DNA of 64,000 nt, taken from Streptomyces sp. P9-A4. GTDB lineage: Bacteria; Actinomycetota; Actinomycetes; Streptomycetales; Streptomycetaceae. A model generated the notes under the pieces. That model was not told where the DNA came from. It did no database searches and saw nothing but the letters and a program-made list of their open reading frames with translations. Shown here piece by piece: positions 1 through 8,528 of this stretch. How positions within the stretch are numbered: the first letter of the stretch is position 1; every line of letters starts with the position of its first letter. Made by a program: the position numbers and the translations under genes. The DNA lies in assembly GCF_036634195.1 (NCBI RefSeq), contig NZ_JAZIFY010000001.1:248001-312000 (forward strand). The letters are read 5' to 3'.

Positions 1-585
1 CTGGCGGAAGTACTCGCGCAGCAGGTCGGGGACGGGGCCGGTGATGTTGCCGTAGGAGGCCATGAAGTGGGCGAGGGCCGCGTTGCGGTCGCCGTGGGCG
101 GCTTCGGAGGTGGCCACGTCGGTGTCGAAGCCGAGGTCCGGGTTGCCGCTCTCGGCGCGCAGGAAGTCGAGCAGGCTGCCCGAGGCGTCGCCGGTCAGCC
201 GGTGCAGGCGGTCGGTGACGACGAGGGCGCCGGCGTTGATGAACGGGTTGCGCGGGATGCCGTGCTCGTACTCCAGCTGGACGAGGGAGTTGAACGGGTC
301 GCCGGAGGGTTCCCTGCCGACGTGGGCCCAGAGCGCGTCGCCCTCTCCGGCGAGGGCGAGCGCGAGGGTGAAGACCTTGGTGACGGACTGGGTGGAGAAG
401 GGGCGCCGCCAGTCGCCCACCCCGTAGACGGTGCCGTCGAGTTCGGCTACGGCCATGCCGAAGTCGGTGGGGTCACCGGCGGCGAGGGCGGGGATGTAGT
501 CGGCGGGGGTGCCCCGCTCGGTGAGTGCGGCGATCTCCTCGGCGATGAGGTCCAGTACGGGCCCGAAGGAGGTGTCCGCGGTCAC
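1..585 (-). CDS. glsA: Glutaminase (partial; C-terminus outside window)
   Basis: Serine-dependent beta-lactamase-fold glutaminase, which hydrolyses glutamine to glutamate and ammonia in the cytosol. The visible N-terminal ~195 residues contain the family nucleophile motif S-x-x-K (in FSTQSVTKVF), then HGIPRNPFINAGA and the stretch up to VPDLLREYFRQ, where the window begins. The chosen start is GTG at 585. It overlaps the upstream hydrolase stop by 4 bases (GTGA), so the two are probably translationally coupled in one transcript. About the last third of the protein is missing, so its integrity cannot be judged. Confidence 0.88.
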   Translation of the reverse strand, partial: MTADTSFGPVLDLIAEEIAALTERGTPADYIPALAAGDPTDFGMAVAELDGTVYGVGDWRRPFSTQSVTKVFTLALALAGEGDALWAHVGREPSGDPFNSLVQLEYEHGIPRNPFINAGALVVTDRLHRLTGDASGSLLDFLRAESGNPDLGFDTDVATSEAAHGDRNAALAHFMASYGNITGPVPDLLREYFRQ

Positions 586-1667
586 ACGGGGTCCCCGGCG
601 GCCCCGCCGTCGCGGGCGGCTTCGAGGCCGAGGTCGCCCTCGGCCGGTGCGGCGAAGTAGCGGGCGACGTCCTCGTCCGTGACCTCGGCGAGGGTGGCCG
701 GGGTCCAGTGGGGGTCGCGGTCCTTGTCGACGACCTGGGCGCGGATGCCCTCGACGAGGTCGGGGGTGGCGAGGGCGGCGCAGGAGGCCCGGAACTCCAG
801 GTCGAGGACCTCTTCGAGGGTGGTGAGGGCGCGGGACCTGCGGAGGGTCGCCAGGGTGGCCTTGAGGGCGGTCGGGGACTTGGTGAGGAGGGTGGTGGCC
901 GCCTCCTTGGCGGCGGGGGCGCCGGTGTCGAAGAGGCGCTCGATCACCTCCTCGACGGTCTCGGCCCGGTAGCAGGCGTCGATCCACTCCCGCTGCTCGG
1001 CGAGCACGCCTGCCGGGACCGTCGCGGTGTGCCGGGCGACGGCCTCCTCGGCGGGGAGGCGGGCCAGGTCCCGGACCAGGTCGGGCAGTTCGGCGGCGGG
1101 GACGAAGTGGTCGGCGAGGCCGGTGAGGATCGCGTCGGCGGCGCCGACGAGGCCGCCGGTGAGGGCGAGATGGGTGCCGAGTTCGCCGGGGGCGCGGCCG
1201 AGGAGGCGGGTGCCGCCGACGTCGGGGACGAAGCCGATGCCGGTCTCGGGCATGGCGACCCGGGAGCGTTCGGTGACGACGCGGACGGAGCCGTGCGCGG
1301 AGACGCCGACGCCGCCGCCCATGACGATGCCGTCCATGAGGGCGACATAGGGCTTGGGGTAGCGGGCGATTCGGGCGTTGAGCCGGTACTCGTCGCGCCA
1401 GAAGGCGCGCGAGGCGGAGCCGCCGGCGCGGGCGTCGTCGTGGATGGCGCGGATGTCGCCGCCGGCGCAGAGGCCGCGTTCCCCCGCGCCCTCGATGACG
1501 ACGGTGCCGATGTCCGGGTCGTGCTCCCACCGGGTCAGGGCCGCGTCGACGGCGAGGACCATGGGGTGGGTGAGCGCGTTGATGGCGCGGGGGCGGTTCA
1601 GGGTGATGAATCCGGCCCGGCCCTCCGTCCGCAGGAGTACGTCGGCGGTTCCGGTCGGCACGATCAC
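582..1667 (-). CDS. 3-hydroxyisobutyryl-CoA hydrolase (enoyl-CoA hydratase superfamily)
   Basis: Crotonase-fold enzyme of 361 residues. It carries the CoA-binding CAGGD (67-71) and the oxyanion motif MGGGVG (116-121). MPETGIGFVPDVG supplies the Glu (E141) and Asp (D149) that distinguish hydroxyisobutyryl-CoA hydrolases from plain hydratases; the length also fits hydrolases (about 350) rather than hydratases (about 260). The expected role is the valine-degradation step releasing free 3-hydroxyisobutyrate. Translation starts at GTG 1667. The stop overlaps the glutaminase start by 4 bases, joining amino-acid catabolism genes. Substrate preference is inferred from motifs only. Confidence 0.82.
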   Translation of the reverse strand: MIVPTGTADVLLRTEGRAGFITLNRPRAINALTHPMVLAVDAALTRWEHDPDIGTVVIEGAGERGLCAGGDIRAIHDDARAGGSASRAFWRDEYRLNARIARYPKPYVALMDGIVMGGGVGVSAHGSVRVVTERSRVAMPETGIGFVPDVGGTRLLGRAPGELGTHLALTGGLVGAADAILTGLADHFVPAAELPDLVRDLARLPAEEAVARHTATVPAGVLAEQREWIDACYRAETVEEVIERLFDTGAPAAKEAATTLLTKSPTALKATLATLRRSRALTTLEEVLDLEFRASCAALATPDLVEGIRAQVVDKDRDPHWTPATLAEVTDEDVARYFAAPAEGDLGLEAARDGGAAGDPV

Positions 1668-1893
1668 TCGGTCCCTTCGGTGGCGCTGTTCGCTGGTGCG
1701 ATCACCGTACCGGGGCGGTCCTTCGGTGGAGCGGCCGACCGGTGCCGGTCGGCGCCGAAGGGGAGGCGCCGGGCGCGAGGGGGCGGGAAGGACTCATCCG
1801 CTTCTCGCGGATCCTGATTGCACGGTGCGCGGTCCGGTGACGGCCGCTACCCCGCGTCCTCACTGTCGGGTCCTTCCCGTCCCTTCCATGGAA

Positions 1894-1935
1894 CCACCGC
1901 TCCGGTGGGGGCGCGAGCGCCCGTCGGAGCGGTGG
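1894..1935 (-). terminator. Hairpin downstream of the GNAT gene
   Basis: An 11-bp perfect stem (arm CCACCGCTCCG at 1894-1904, complement at 1925-1935) encloses a second small stem (GGGCGC/GCGCCC type). It sits just after the stop of the leftward acetyltransferase gene and probably ends its transcript. There is no clear U-run, as usual in Streptomyces. Confidence 0.55.
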
Positions 1936-1944
1936 TGGAGGGGG

Positions 1945-2628
1945 TCAGGCCGGGAGCAGGTCCTGCGGGACGCGCACCTGGCGGGGGGTGGACAGACGGA
2001 GTTCGATGATGTCCCTGACCGTGGGCCATTCCTCGTCGAGGATCGAGTAGAAGGCCGTGTCGCGGACGGCTCCGTCGAGCCCTCGGGAGTGGGCGCGGCG
2101 AACGCCTTCGCAGCTGGCTCCGAGGCGCTCGATCGCGATTCTGGAGCGGGTGTTCCGGGCGTCGGCGCGCAGGGTGATGCGGCGGACGCCCCAGGCTTCG
2201 AAGGCGTGCCGGAGCATGAGGAATTTGGCCTCTGTGTTGATGCCGGTGCCCCGGGCGTCGCCGGCGATCCAGGTGTTGCCGATCTCGGCGGCGTCCGGCA
2301 CGGCGGTCAGGGGATCGCCGTGGGGCATACCGGGGACGGGCGGCCAGACCAGCGGGCCCCTCCAGTAGTCGAGTTCGAGGAACCGGGTCGAGCCGATGAC
2401 TCGTTCGTCGGCCGTACTGATCAGGGCGAAGGGCAGGGAACGTCCTGCCGCCTGATCGGCGAGGGCGCGGCCGATGTAGTCGAGGGCCGATGGGAAGCCG
2501 TCGGGTACGGGGGTGAAGGCGTAGGCCGATCGGTCCGCCCCGCCGGCCCGGGCGAGGGCTTCGGCGTGCCGCATCGCCAGCGGCTCCAGGCGCACGGAGC
2601 GCCCGGTCAGGAGAACAGGTACTGGCAC
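1945..2628 (-). CDS. GNAT acetyltransferase, RimJ/RimL type
   Basis: Predicted N-acetyltransferase of 227 residues. The N-terminal strand VPVLLTGRSVRLEPL is typical of the RimJ/RimL subgroup. A central INTWIAGDARGTGINTEAKFLML segment resembles the acetyl-CoA pyrophosphate loop, followed by RRITLRADARNTRSRIAIERLGA, a conserved late helix-strand of this subgroup. The start is GTG 2628; no strong ribosome-binding site is visible. The gene is monocistronic and followed by a hairpin. The substrate is unknown; proteins, small amines and antibiotics are all possible. Confidence 0.72.
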   Translation of the reverse strand: MPVPVLLTGRSVRLEPLAMRHAEALARAGGADRSAYAFTPVPDGFPSALDYIGRALADQAAGRSLPFALISTADERVIGSTRFLELDYWRGPLVWPPVPGMPHGDPLTAVPDAAEIGNTWIAGDARGTGINTEAKFLMLRHAFEAWGVRRITLRADARNTRSRIAIERLGASCEGVRRAHSRGLDGAVRDTAFYSILDEEWPTVRDIIELRLSTPRQVRVPQDLLPA

Positions 2629-2914
2629 GGAACCTCGGGTCTTTCACGGGCAGGGAGAGCTTCCGCCGTGGGGAGACCGCGGCGGCTGCAAGGGGGAGGT
2701 TCTCGCCGGCCCCGATCACGTCGTGAGAACGACGAATGAGCAGGTAAAACGGTTCGTCACCGGTGGCGAGGAGGACAGTATGCAGCCACAAGCGCTCGGA
2801 GAACAGAACCCCGGACGAACCCGGGTACACGCCTGGGTGAAGGCTCGCGTGCGCCCGGGCCGGCCGGTCTCGAACAACGGACGGAGCCGCCCGCCAGTCG
2901 GACGGCGGGAGGGT

Positions 2915-3643
2915 TCAGACGCAGGTGGGATGGCCCCAGCCGTCGGGGTTCTTCGCGATGGTCTCGCCCTTGTCGTAGGCCTTGCCGCAGCGGCAGCGGC
3001 CCGAGAATCTGGCCTTGAGCGTGGCACCCGACGGGCGTGTCCGGCGGGCGGACGAACCGCCCTGAGCGCCCCCGGAGGAACCCGTGGCGGAGCCGCCCGT
3101 CGAACCGGACGGCGCGGAGGAGCGCGTGCGGGGCGCGGAGGCGCGTGTCGGCGCTTCCGGGGGCGGCAGCGGCGCCCCGGCGTCGGAGCCGGTGGCCTCC
3201 TGGGTACGGGCGGTGTGGCTGGCCGCGCGGTCGGCGGCGTCGTTGAGGGGGTCGCCGTCGACCTGGTGCGCGGGTACGTAGACGAAGTCGACGTTCCGGC
3301 CGGTGAGGAGGGCGTCGATGCGGACGACGAGTTCCTTGTTGGCGACGGGGCTGCCGGAGGAGGTCTTCCAGCCCTTGCGGCGCCAGCCGGGCAGCCAGGT
3401 CGTGACGGCCTTCATGGCGTACTGGGAGTCCATGCGGACCTCGACGGGCACCGCCGGGTCGAGTGTTTCGAGCAGCCGTTCCAGGGCCGTGAGTTCGGCC
3501 ACGTTGTTGGTCGCCCGGCCGAGCGGGCCCGCCTCCCAGCGGTCGATCGCTCCGTCGGCCCGGCCGATGACCCATGCCCAGGCCGCGGGGCCGGGGTTTC
3601 CCTTCGACGCGCCGTCGCACGCCGCGATGATCTTTTCCACCAT
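2915..3643 (-). CDS. RNase H1-type ribonuclease with C-terminal Cys/His tail
   Basis: 242 residues. Residues 1-145 form an RNase H fold with a complete acidic tetrad: D10 (ACDGAS), E50 (NNVAEL), D72 (MDSQYAM) and D135 (NDAADRA), plus the usual H126. It should cut RNA in RNA-DNA hybrids. Residues 146-210 are a low-complexity Ser/Gly/Arg/Thr linker. The last 30 residues (CRCGKAY...WGHPTC; C217, C219, H238, C241) look like a small metal-binding knuckle that I cannot name. The start is ATG 3643. The adjacent RNA repair operon lies upstream on the same strand but is separated by a strong terminator. Confidence 0.85.
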   Translation of the reverse strand: MVEKIIAACDGASKGNPGPAAWAWVIGRADGAIDRWEAGPLGRATNNVAELTALERLLETLDPAVPVEVRMDSQYAMKAVTTWLPGWRRKGWKTSSGSPVANKELVVRIDALLTGRNVDFVYVPAHQVDGDPLNDAADRAASHTARTQEATGSDAGAPLPPPEAPTRASAPRTRSSAPSGSTGGSATGSSGGAQGGSSARRTRPSGATLKARFSGRCRCGKAYDKGETIAKNPDGWGHPTCV

Positions 3644-3661
3644 CCCACGATCCTGACACGG

Positions 3662-3691
3662 CGGCGGGGGTGGGTGGTCCCACCCCCGCCG
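3662..3691 (-). terminator. Terminator of the RNA repair operon
   Basis: A 13-bp perfect GC stem (CGGCGGGGGTGGG at 3662-3674, complement at 3679-3691) with a TGGT tetraloop lies 18 bases after the kinase-phosphatase stop. It should separate the ligase/kinase transcript from the RNase H gene. Confidence 0.7.
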
Positions 3692-3708
3692 GGCCGGCCG
3701 TCGCGCGG

Positions 3709-4626
3709 TCAGAAGGCCCCGTAGTTGACCTGCCAGGTGGGCAGGCCCATCCGGCGCCAGAGGGCGACGACCCGGTCGCGGTCGTCGAGCGAGACGCGGA
3801 CGGCGTACCGGTGGCGGACGTGGGCGTCGAAGAGCTCGGCCTTCACGAGGTCGTCGCCGCGGCCGTCGCCGGAGGCGCGCATCCACAGCTCGTCGTACGG
3901 CACCTCGTGGCGGGCGAGCCAGCCCTCGGTGAGGGCCCGGTGGTCCTCGCTCCGGCCGGACAGCAGGACGATCCGGTCCCGTTCGGTGTGCCGGAAGGCC
4001 CGCAGGGCGTCGCGCACGGAGACGTTGAGCAGGTCGCGGTCGCAGCGGGTGAAGTCGTACGGGCCGCGGTCGACGCGCAGGGCGAGGGTGCCGTCGATGT
4101 CGCACATGACGGCCGTGGGGAGGCTCGGGTCGGGGACGTAGGGCTCCCCCACGGAGGGGCGGTCGTTGAGCCAGTCCGCGGTGAGCCGCCAGCCGTTCCG
4201 GGTGGCCTTGGCGTGCTTGTCGGCCAGGATCCGGATGATGTCCTCGCCGACCGGCCGCTCGCGGGCGGCGTCGCGGCGGACGCACTCGTCGACGGGCACG
4301 GCGGTGAAGTCGTGGACGGCGAAGGTGGCGAGGCCGCCCACGGCGGCCTTCAGGCGCTTCGGGATGTGCGGGGTGAGGTGGGTGTTGTCGACGACGACGT
4401 CGAATCCGCCGTCGACGGCGGCGCGGACGGCGGCGTCCTGGATGCCGAGCACGGTCTGCTCGTGCCCGTGGGACCGTCCCCGGTCGGCCGAGGGGATGTC
4501 GAGCATGGCGCGCAGGTCGTCGAGGTTGACGCGGCGGACGCGCCCCTCGGCGGCGGCCTGGAGGGCGCGGGCGGCCGTGGTCTTCCCGGAGGCGGGAAGA
4601 CCGGTCATGAGGTGGACGACGGGCAC
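3709..4626 (-). CDS. Polynucleotide kinase-phosphatase (T4 Pnkp-like)
   Basis: Two-domain RNA end-healing enzyme of 305 residues. The N-terminal P-loop kinase has Walker A GLPASGKT (9-16), a putative acceptor-site Asp in VNLDD (33-36), VDNTHLTP (79-85) and an Arg-rich lid (RRDAARERPVG). The C-terminal HAD-type phosphatase begins with DIDGTL (176-181, two catalytic Asp), with LSGRSE (222-227) and a late DDRD (281-284). The domain order (kinase then phosphatase) is that of phage T4 Pnkp. It should phosphorylate 5'-OH ends and remove 3'-phosphate or 2',3'-cyclic phosphate. The GTG start at 4626 follows the ligase stop by 2 bases, so the two genes form an operon and the product supplies the ligase with repairable ends. 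Confidence 0.88.
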   Translation of the reverse strand: MPVVHLMTGLPASGKTTAARALQAAAEGRVRRVNLDDLRAMLDIPSADRGRSHGHEQTVLGIQDAAVRAAVDGGFDVVVDNTHLTPHIPKRLKAAVGGLATFAVHDFTAVPVDECVRRDAARERPVGEDIIRILADKHAKATRNGWRLTADWLNDRPSVGEPYVPDPSLPTAVMCDIDGTLALRVDRGPYDFTRCDRDLLNVSVRDALRAFRHTERDRIVLLSGRSEDHRALTEGWLARHEVPYDELWMRASGDGRGDDLVKAELFDAHVRHRYAVRVSLDDRDRVVALWRRMGLPTWQVNYGAF

Positions 4627-4628
4627 GG

Positions 4629-5837
4629 TCAGTTCTCCTGGTCGTGGGCGAAGGGGTCCGAGGCCTCGGGGCGCAGCCCGCGCCAGACGAGGAGGTCGGT
4701 GGGGCGGCCGTCGAGGCGCAGGAAGACGGCGGCGCGCAGGCCCCGGTCGGGCAGGGCCGCGGCGGCGCGCGCGAAGGCGCCCCGGTCGGCGGCGAGGTGG
4801 GCGAGACGCGCGTAGGCCTCTTCGACGGCCCGCTCGCGGTCGACGGCCGCCGCTTCGAGGCGGGCGGTCACCTCGCGCACCCAGGCGTCGAACTCGTCGG
4901 GCACCTGCTCGAGGAGGGCGTCGAGGGGCTTGCCTCCGTCCGCCTCGACCTCGGTGACGGCGCAGCCGATCCCCTTGGCCACCTCGGCGGCGGGCAGGGC
5001 GGCGAAGCGCTGGATGCCGTGGCAGCGCCAGATGTCCCGCTCGGTGACACCGGTGAGCACCTTGTGGAGGCGTACGTACTCGGCGAGCTTGGCCTTGGCC
5101 CGCAGGCCGGAGGCGAAGCGCAGCACGAAGCCCTCGGCGTCGGTGCCGGTGGCCCGTCGGCCGCCGGGCAGGGTGTTGGACTCGGTGAGGGCGACGAGGT
5201 CGGCGACGCTCGTGGCCGGCCAGGTGCGCACCACGGAGCCGAGGGGGTGCCAGCCCGCGGCGGCCTCGGTGAGCGGGGTCTCGGTGCCGTCGGCGGCGAA
5301 GACGGCGAGCAGGACGAGGTCGCGGCGGTCGCCGTAGTCCACGACGATGCGGTTGCCCGGGTGGAGGATCTCCGCGAGGTACGTCACACCGGGGGTCAGT
5401 CCGGTGGTGTCGGCGGCGTCGAGACGGCGCTGCGCCCAGGTCGCCTGGACGCTGGTGAAGGAGCCCTTGGAGGCGGCGCGCCAGCGGCCGTCGTAGTGGA
5501 AGACCACGGCGAGGCTGCCGTCGACCTTGTCGTAGACCTCGAAGGGCTCATCGGGCAGCGGCGGTGCGTAGGGGCGGCCACCGGAGTGTTCGGAGACGTT
5601 GAAGAACTTGGGGAGGGGGAGCGCGACGATCCGGCCGGTGGTGTCGTCGGCCACGAGGCCCCGGCAGCGCGTGGTGGCCCGGTTCCAGTGCTGGGCGTAC
5701 TGGCACGCGCGCGTGTACGTGTAGATCGACAGCGGCAGCTCGGGATGGCGCTTGCGTGTGATGTGCCCGTCGGCGAGTGCGGCGGAGAGCTCGTCGGACG
5801 GCATCAGGTCGTGCAGAGTCAGGGTCGCCTGGCTCAT
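4629..5837 (-). CDS. T4 Rnl1-type RNA ligase
   Basis: ATP-dependent RNA ligase of 402 residues. The nucleotidyl acceptor is K104 in KVDGS (104-108). An upstream RCRGLV (57-62), YLAEIL (about 153-158, motif IIIa), EGFVLRF (motif IV) and a KAKLAEYVRLHK segment (motif V) complete the nucleotidyltransferase set. The alpha-helical C-terminal domain (from about 265) matches the Rnl1 layout. The start is ATG 5837, in frame with a longer open frame whose extra N-terminus is unlike the family. The gene is followed after 2 bases by the kinase-phosphatase, giving a complete healing-and-sealing pathway for broken tRNA-like ends. Confidence 0.87.
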   Translation of the reverse strand: MSQATLTLHDLMPSDELSAALADGHITRKRHPELPLSIYTYTRACQYAQHWNRATTRCRGLVADDTTGRIVALPLPKFFNVSEHSGGRPYAPPLPDEPFEVYDKVDGSLAVVFHYDGRWRAASKGSFTSVQATWAQRRLDAADTTGLTPGVTYLAEILHPGNRIVVDYGDRRDLVLLAVFAADGTETPLTEAAAGWHPLGSVVRTWPATSVADLVALTESNTLPGGRRATGTDAEGFVLRFASGLRAKAKLAEYVRLHKVLTGVTERDIWRCHGIQRFAALPAAEVAKGIGCAVTEVEADGGKPLDALLEQVPDEFDAWVREVTARLEAAAVDRERAVEEAYARLAHLAADRGAFARAAAALPDRGLRAAVFLRLDGRPTDLLVWRGLRPEASDPFAHDQEN

Positions 5838-6027
5838 GGGGTCCCTCCCGTGGGTTCGTTGATCCATTCTCGGTCGGCGGGGCCCCGGAGCCCAATGGAT
5901 TTCCGGGTCCGGACGGCGTGGCGGGGTGGTGCGCGGGTTCCCGATCCCGGGCGTGTCGGTGGTGCCCCGTAGACTCGCCGTCTGCCCGTCGGTGACGTCA
6001 CCGGCACAGTCGAAGGAAGCGAGCCCC

Positions 6028-6360
6028 ATGAACCACGCGGACGGCACGGCACCGATCTACGCCGAGCTCATACGGGAGCGGGGGGATGTTCCGGGTGACG
6101 TCCGCCAGGTCGCCGAGGAGGTTCTGCGGGACCTGAGCCGGGTCATCCAGATGCCGCCGCAGGGGGTTCCCGGGCCGCAGGGTGCTGTCGCTCACGCGGG
6201 CGCCATGGCTCACCCGGGCGCCATGGCTCACCAGGGCGCGCAGGTCGGTGCCCTGGGGCACCCCGGTGCGCAGGCGCACGGGAACGCGGGCGGGGCGATG
6301 GGCGTCGGCGGTCCCGTGGGCCAGGCCGGTGCCGTGCTGCCGCACCGTCCGATGCGCTGA
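6028..6360 (+). CDS. Small repeat-containing protein, unknown function
   Basis: 110 residues, starting at ATG 6028 behind GAAGGAAGCG. Residues 1-45 look folded and charged (LIRERGDVPGDVRQVAEEVLRDLSRVI, an amphipathic helix). The rest is Ala/Gly/His/Pro-rich with near-repeats AHAGAM, AHPGAM, AHQGAQ and GHPGAQ. I recognise no domain. It runs divergently from the RNA ligase operon and shares its roughly 190-bp upstream region. Confidence 0.6.
   Translation: MNHADGTAPIYAELIRERGDVPGDVRQVAEEVLRDLSRVIQMPPQGVPGPQGAVAHAGAMAHPGAMAHQGAQVGALGHPGAQAHGNAGGAMGVGGPVGQAGAVLPHRPMR
6187..6240 (+). repeat. Three 18-bp near repeats inside the small gene
   Basis: Three consecutive units of the form gctcac-ccgggcgccatg encode AHAGAM / AHPGAM / AHQGAQ. 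The frame is kept, which supports the reading frame and suggests slippage-driven length variation. Confidence 0.6.
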
Positions 6361-6510
6361 CCCCTGACTTCCCTCCCTCACGGTTCGTCGCGCCGGACCG
6401 CCGTCCGCGCACCGGGTCCCGGGCCGTTGTCAGTGGCGTGCGCGATGCTGTCCGGCGAACGGTCCGTGCCCCGGCGGCACGGGCACGAACGGTGACCAGG
6501 GGATGACGAC

Positions 6511-7092
6511 ATGGCTGAGGTTCTGCTCTTCCACCACGCGCTCGGTCTGACGGAGGGCGTCCACGCCTTCGCCGAGGAGCTGCGCCGGGGCGGACACACG
6601 GTGCACGTGCCCGACCTGTACGAGGGACGGACCTTCACCGACCTGGAGGCGGGCGCCGGCCACGCCCAGGAGATCGGTTTCGGGACGCTCGTGGCGCGCG
6701 GTGAGCGCGCCGCCGAGGGGCTGCCCGGGGCGCTCGTCCACGCCGGGTTCTCGCTGGGCGTGCTGCCCGCGCAGAAGCTGGCCCAGACCCGGGCCGGGTC
6801 CCTCGGCGCCCTGCTCATCGGCGCCTGCGTTCCGGTGGAGGAGTTCGGCTCGGCGTGGCCGGAGGGCGTGCCCGTCCAGGTGCACGCCATGGACGCGGAT
6901 CCGTTCTTCGTCGACGAGGGCGATCTGACGGCGGCCCGCGCGCTGGTCGCGGGCGCGGCGGACCGGGAGCTGTTCCTGTACCCGGGGAGCGCGCACCTGT
7001 TCGCGGAGGCCGGCGCGCCCTCTCACGTACCGGAGGCGACCGCGCTCTGTGTCGAGCGGGTGCTGTGCTTCCTGGACGGTGTGCGGGGCTGA
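6511..7092 (+). CDS. Dienelactone hydrolase family protein (serine nucleophile)
   Basis: Alpha/beta hydrolase of 193 residues with the compact dienelactone hydrolase fold. The nucleophile elbow is GFSLG (79-83) with S81, whereas classical DLH uses Cys. The acid is in MDADPFF (D128 or D130) and the His in GSAHLF (H162). The early VHVPDLYEG segment is diagnostic of the family. The start is ATG 6511 behind a purine-rich GACCAGGGGATGAC. The substrate is unknown; the serine suggests a general esterase rather than true dienelactone turnover. Confidence 0.78.
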   Translation: MAEVLLFHHALGLTEGVHAFAEELRRGGHTVHVPDLYEGRTFTDLEAGAGHAQEIGFGTLVARGERAAEGLPGALVHAGFSLGVLPAQKLAQTRAGSLGALLIGACVPVEEFGSAWPEGVPVQVHAMDADPFFVDEGDLTAARALVAGAADRELFLYPGSAHLFAEAGAPSHVPEATALCVERVLCFLDGVRG

Positions 7093-7284
7093 GCCCGCGG
7101 TCTCTGCCGGACAGTGCGCGGCAGACGGGTCAGCCGTTCGGTCGACCCCGGTGTCGTCCGTCCCGCCGCCCGTCGGGGGCCGGCTGTCGGACCGTGCGGG
7201 GCCGTGTACGGGCGGAGGATCGGGGCAGGACGCGGCCCGTCCCCGGACGGGGCCGCCCGTGCCCGCCGTACCGAGGAGTCCGAC

Positions 7285-8457
7285 ATGACGAAGTTCCGCC
7301 GTGCGTCCCGTACCGCCCGGGTGCTCGTGCCCGCGGCGGTGTCCGTCGTCCTGCTCGCCGGGTGCGCGCAGGCGCCCGGAGGGGCGTCGGCGGGTGCGAC
7401 GTCACCGGCCGGAATCTCCCCCACCACCGCGCCGCCCACCGCCGGTTCCTCCATGACGGCGACGCCCGTCCCGGCCGGCAGGCCCGCGCCGGGCTCGCTC
7501 CTGGTCTCCGACTTCGGATCCGACACGGTCACCTTCGTCGATCCCGCGAAGGGCGCCACGGGCTCCGTGAAGGTCGGCACCGCTCCCTACGGTCTGGTCG
7601 TGGGCGCGGACGGGCGGGCCTGGGTGGCGACCGCCGAAGGGGTCGCCGTGGTGGACACGGCGACCCGGCAGCGCCTCGCCCTCGTCCCGTACCGGACGGA
7701 CGCCGGTCCGACGGGCACCGGCGAGTACCGGGGCGGCGGCATGGGCATCGCGCTCTCGCCGGACGGCCACCGGGTGTACGTCGGCGTCAACGTGCCCGGC
7801 GGGAACGGCACTCTGGAGGTCATCGACACGGCGACGCGGAAGGTCACGGACACCGTGCCGGTGGGCCGACGGCCCTTCGACGTGGACGTGTCCGAGGACG
7901 GCAAGGAGGTGTACGTGACGAACCACGACTCCTTCGACGTCACCGTCGTCACGGCGGGGACCCTGGCACCGCGCCGCATCGAGGTCGCCCCGTACGGTAC
8001 GGAGGGCGGGCTCGGTTCCTGGCTCAAGCCCCATTACACCGCCGTGCGGCCTTCCGACGGGAAGCTGCTGCTGCCGTTCGAGGGCGAGCGGCTCGCGGTG
8101 GTCGACCCCCGGACGGGCCGGACCACGACCGAGCCGATGACCGCCGACACCCATCAGCACGGCGCGACCGTGACCCCCGACGGGACGCTGTTCGCCGTCG
8201 GCACGGGGCCGATCGACCCGGCCGAGGACCGGGGCCCGTCGCTGACGGTGCGGACGCCCGGCGGGGCCGAGCGGGTCTACCCGCTGGACGGGCCGCACGA
8301 GGACGTGGCCGTGTCGAAGGACGGGCGCACCGCCTATGTGACCGGCGGTTTCACCCGGGACGGCTACTGGGACGGGCTGAGCGTCGTCGACCTCGACTCG
8401 GGCGACACCCGCCGGCTGGCGGCGGGCTCCCGGCCGCTGGGCGTCGTGGTCTTCTGA
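7285..8457 (+). CDS. YVTN-type beta-propeller lipoprotein
   Basis: Exported lipoprotein of 390 residues. The signal peptide ends at a lipobox LLAGC with lipidated C27, followed by a Ser/Thr/Pro/Ala linker to about residue 65. The rest is a beta-propeller with repeated blades such as YGLVVGADGRAWVAT, MGIALSPDGHRVYVGVN and FDVDVSEDGKEVYVTN. Such proteins usually bind ligands or scaffold envelope complexes; no catalytic site is visible. The start is ATG 7285 with GAGGAG eight bases upstream. It converges on an FMN reductase, with a shared hairpin between. Confidence 0.8.
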   Translation: MTKFRRASRTARVLVPAAVSVVLLAGCAQAPGGASAGATSPAGISPTTAPPTAGSSMTATPVPAGRPAPGSLLVSDFGSDTVTFVDPAKGATGSVKVGTAPYGLVVGADGRAWVATAEGVAVVDTATRQRLALVPYRTDAGPTGTGEYRGGGMGIALSPDGHRVYVGVNVPGGNGTLEVIDTATRKVTDTVPVGRRPFDVDVSEDGKEVYVTNHDSFDVTVVTAGTLAPRRIEVAPYGTEGGLGSWLKPHYTAVRPSDGKLLLPFEGERLAVVDPRTGRTTTEPMTADTHQHGATVTPDGTLFAVGTGPIDPAEDRGPSLTVRTPGGAERVYPLDGPHEDVAVSKDGRTAYVTGGFTRDGYWDGLSVVDLDSGDTRRLAAGSRPLGVVVF

Positions 8458-8471
8458 CCCCCGGCGCGACG

Positions 8472-8502
8472 CGACTCCCGGCGGCCCTGCCGCCGGGAGT
8501 CG
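8472..8502. terminator. Bidirectional hairpin between convergent genes
   Basis: A 13-bp perfect stem (CGACTCCCGGCGG at 8472-8484, complement at 8490-8502) with a 5-base loop. The 3' arm is followed by two further copies of GGGAGTC, giving a short tandem array to about 8516. Confidence 0.7.
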
Positions 8503-8528
8503 GGAGTCGGGAGTCGGCGCGCGACCGC

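Noticed and set aside
8490..8516. CRISPR-like array of GGGAGTC units
   Set aside because: Units are 7 bases, contiguous and lack spacers; it is a short tandem repeat beside a terminator.
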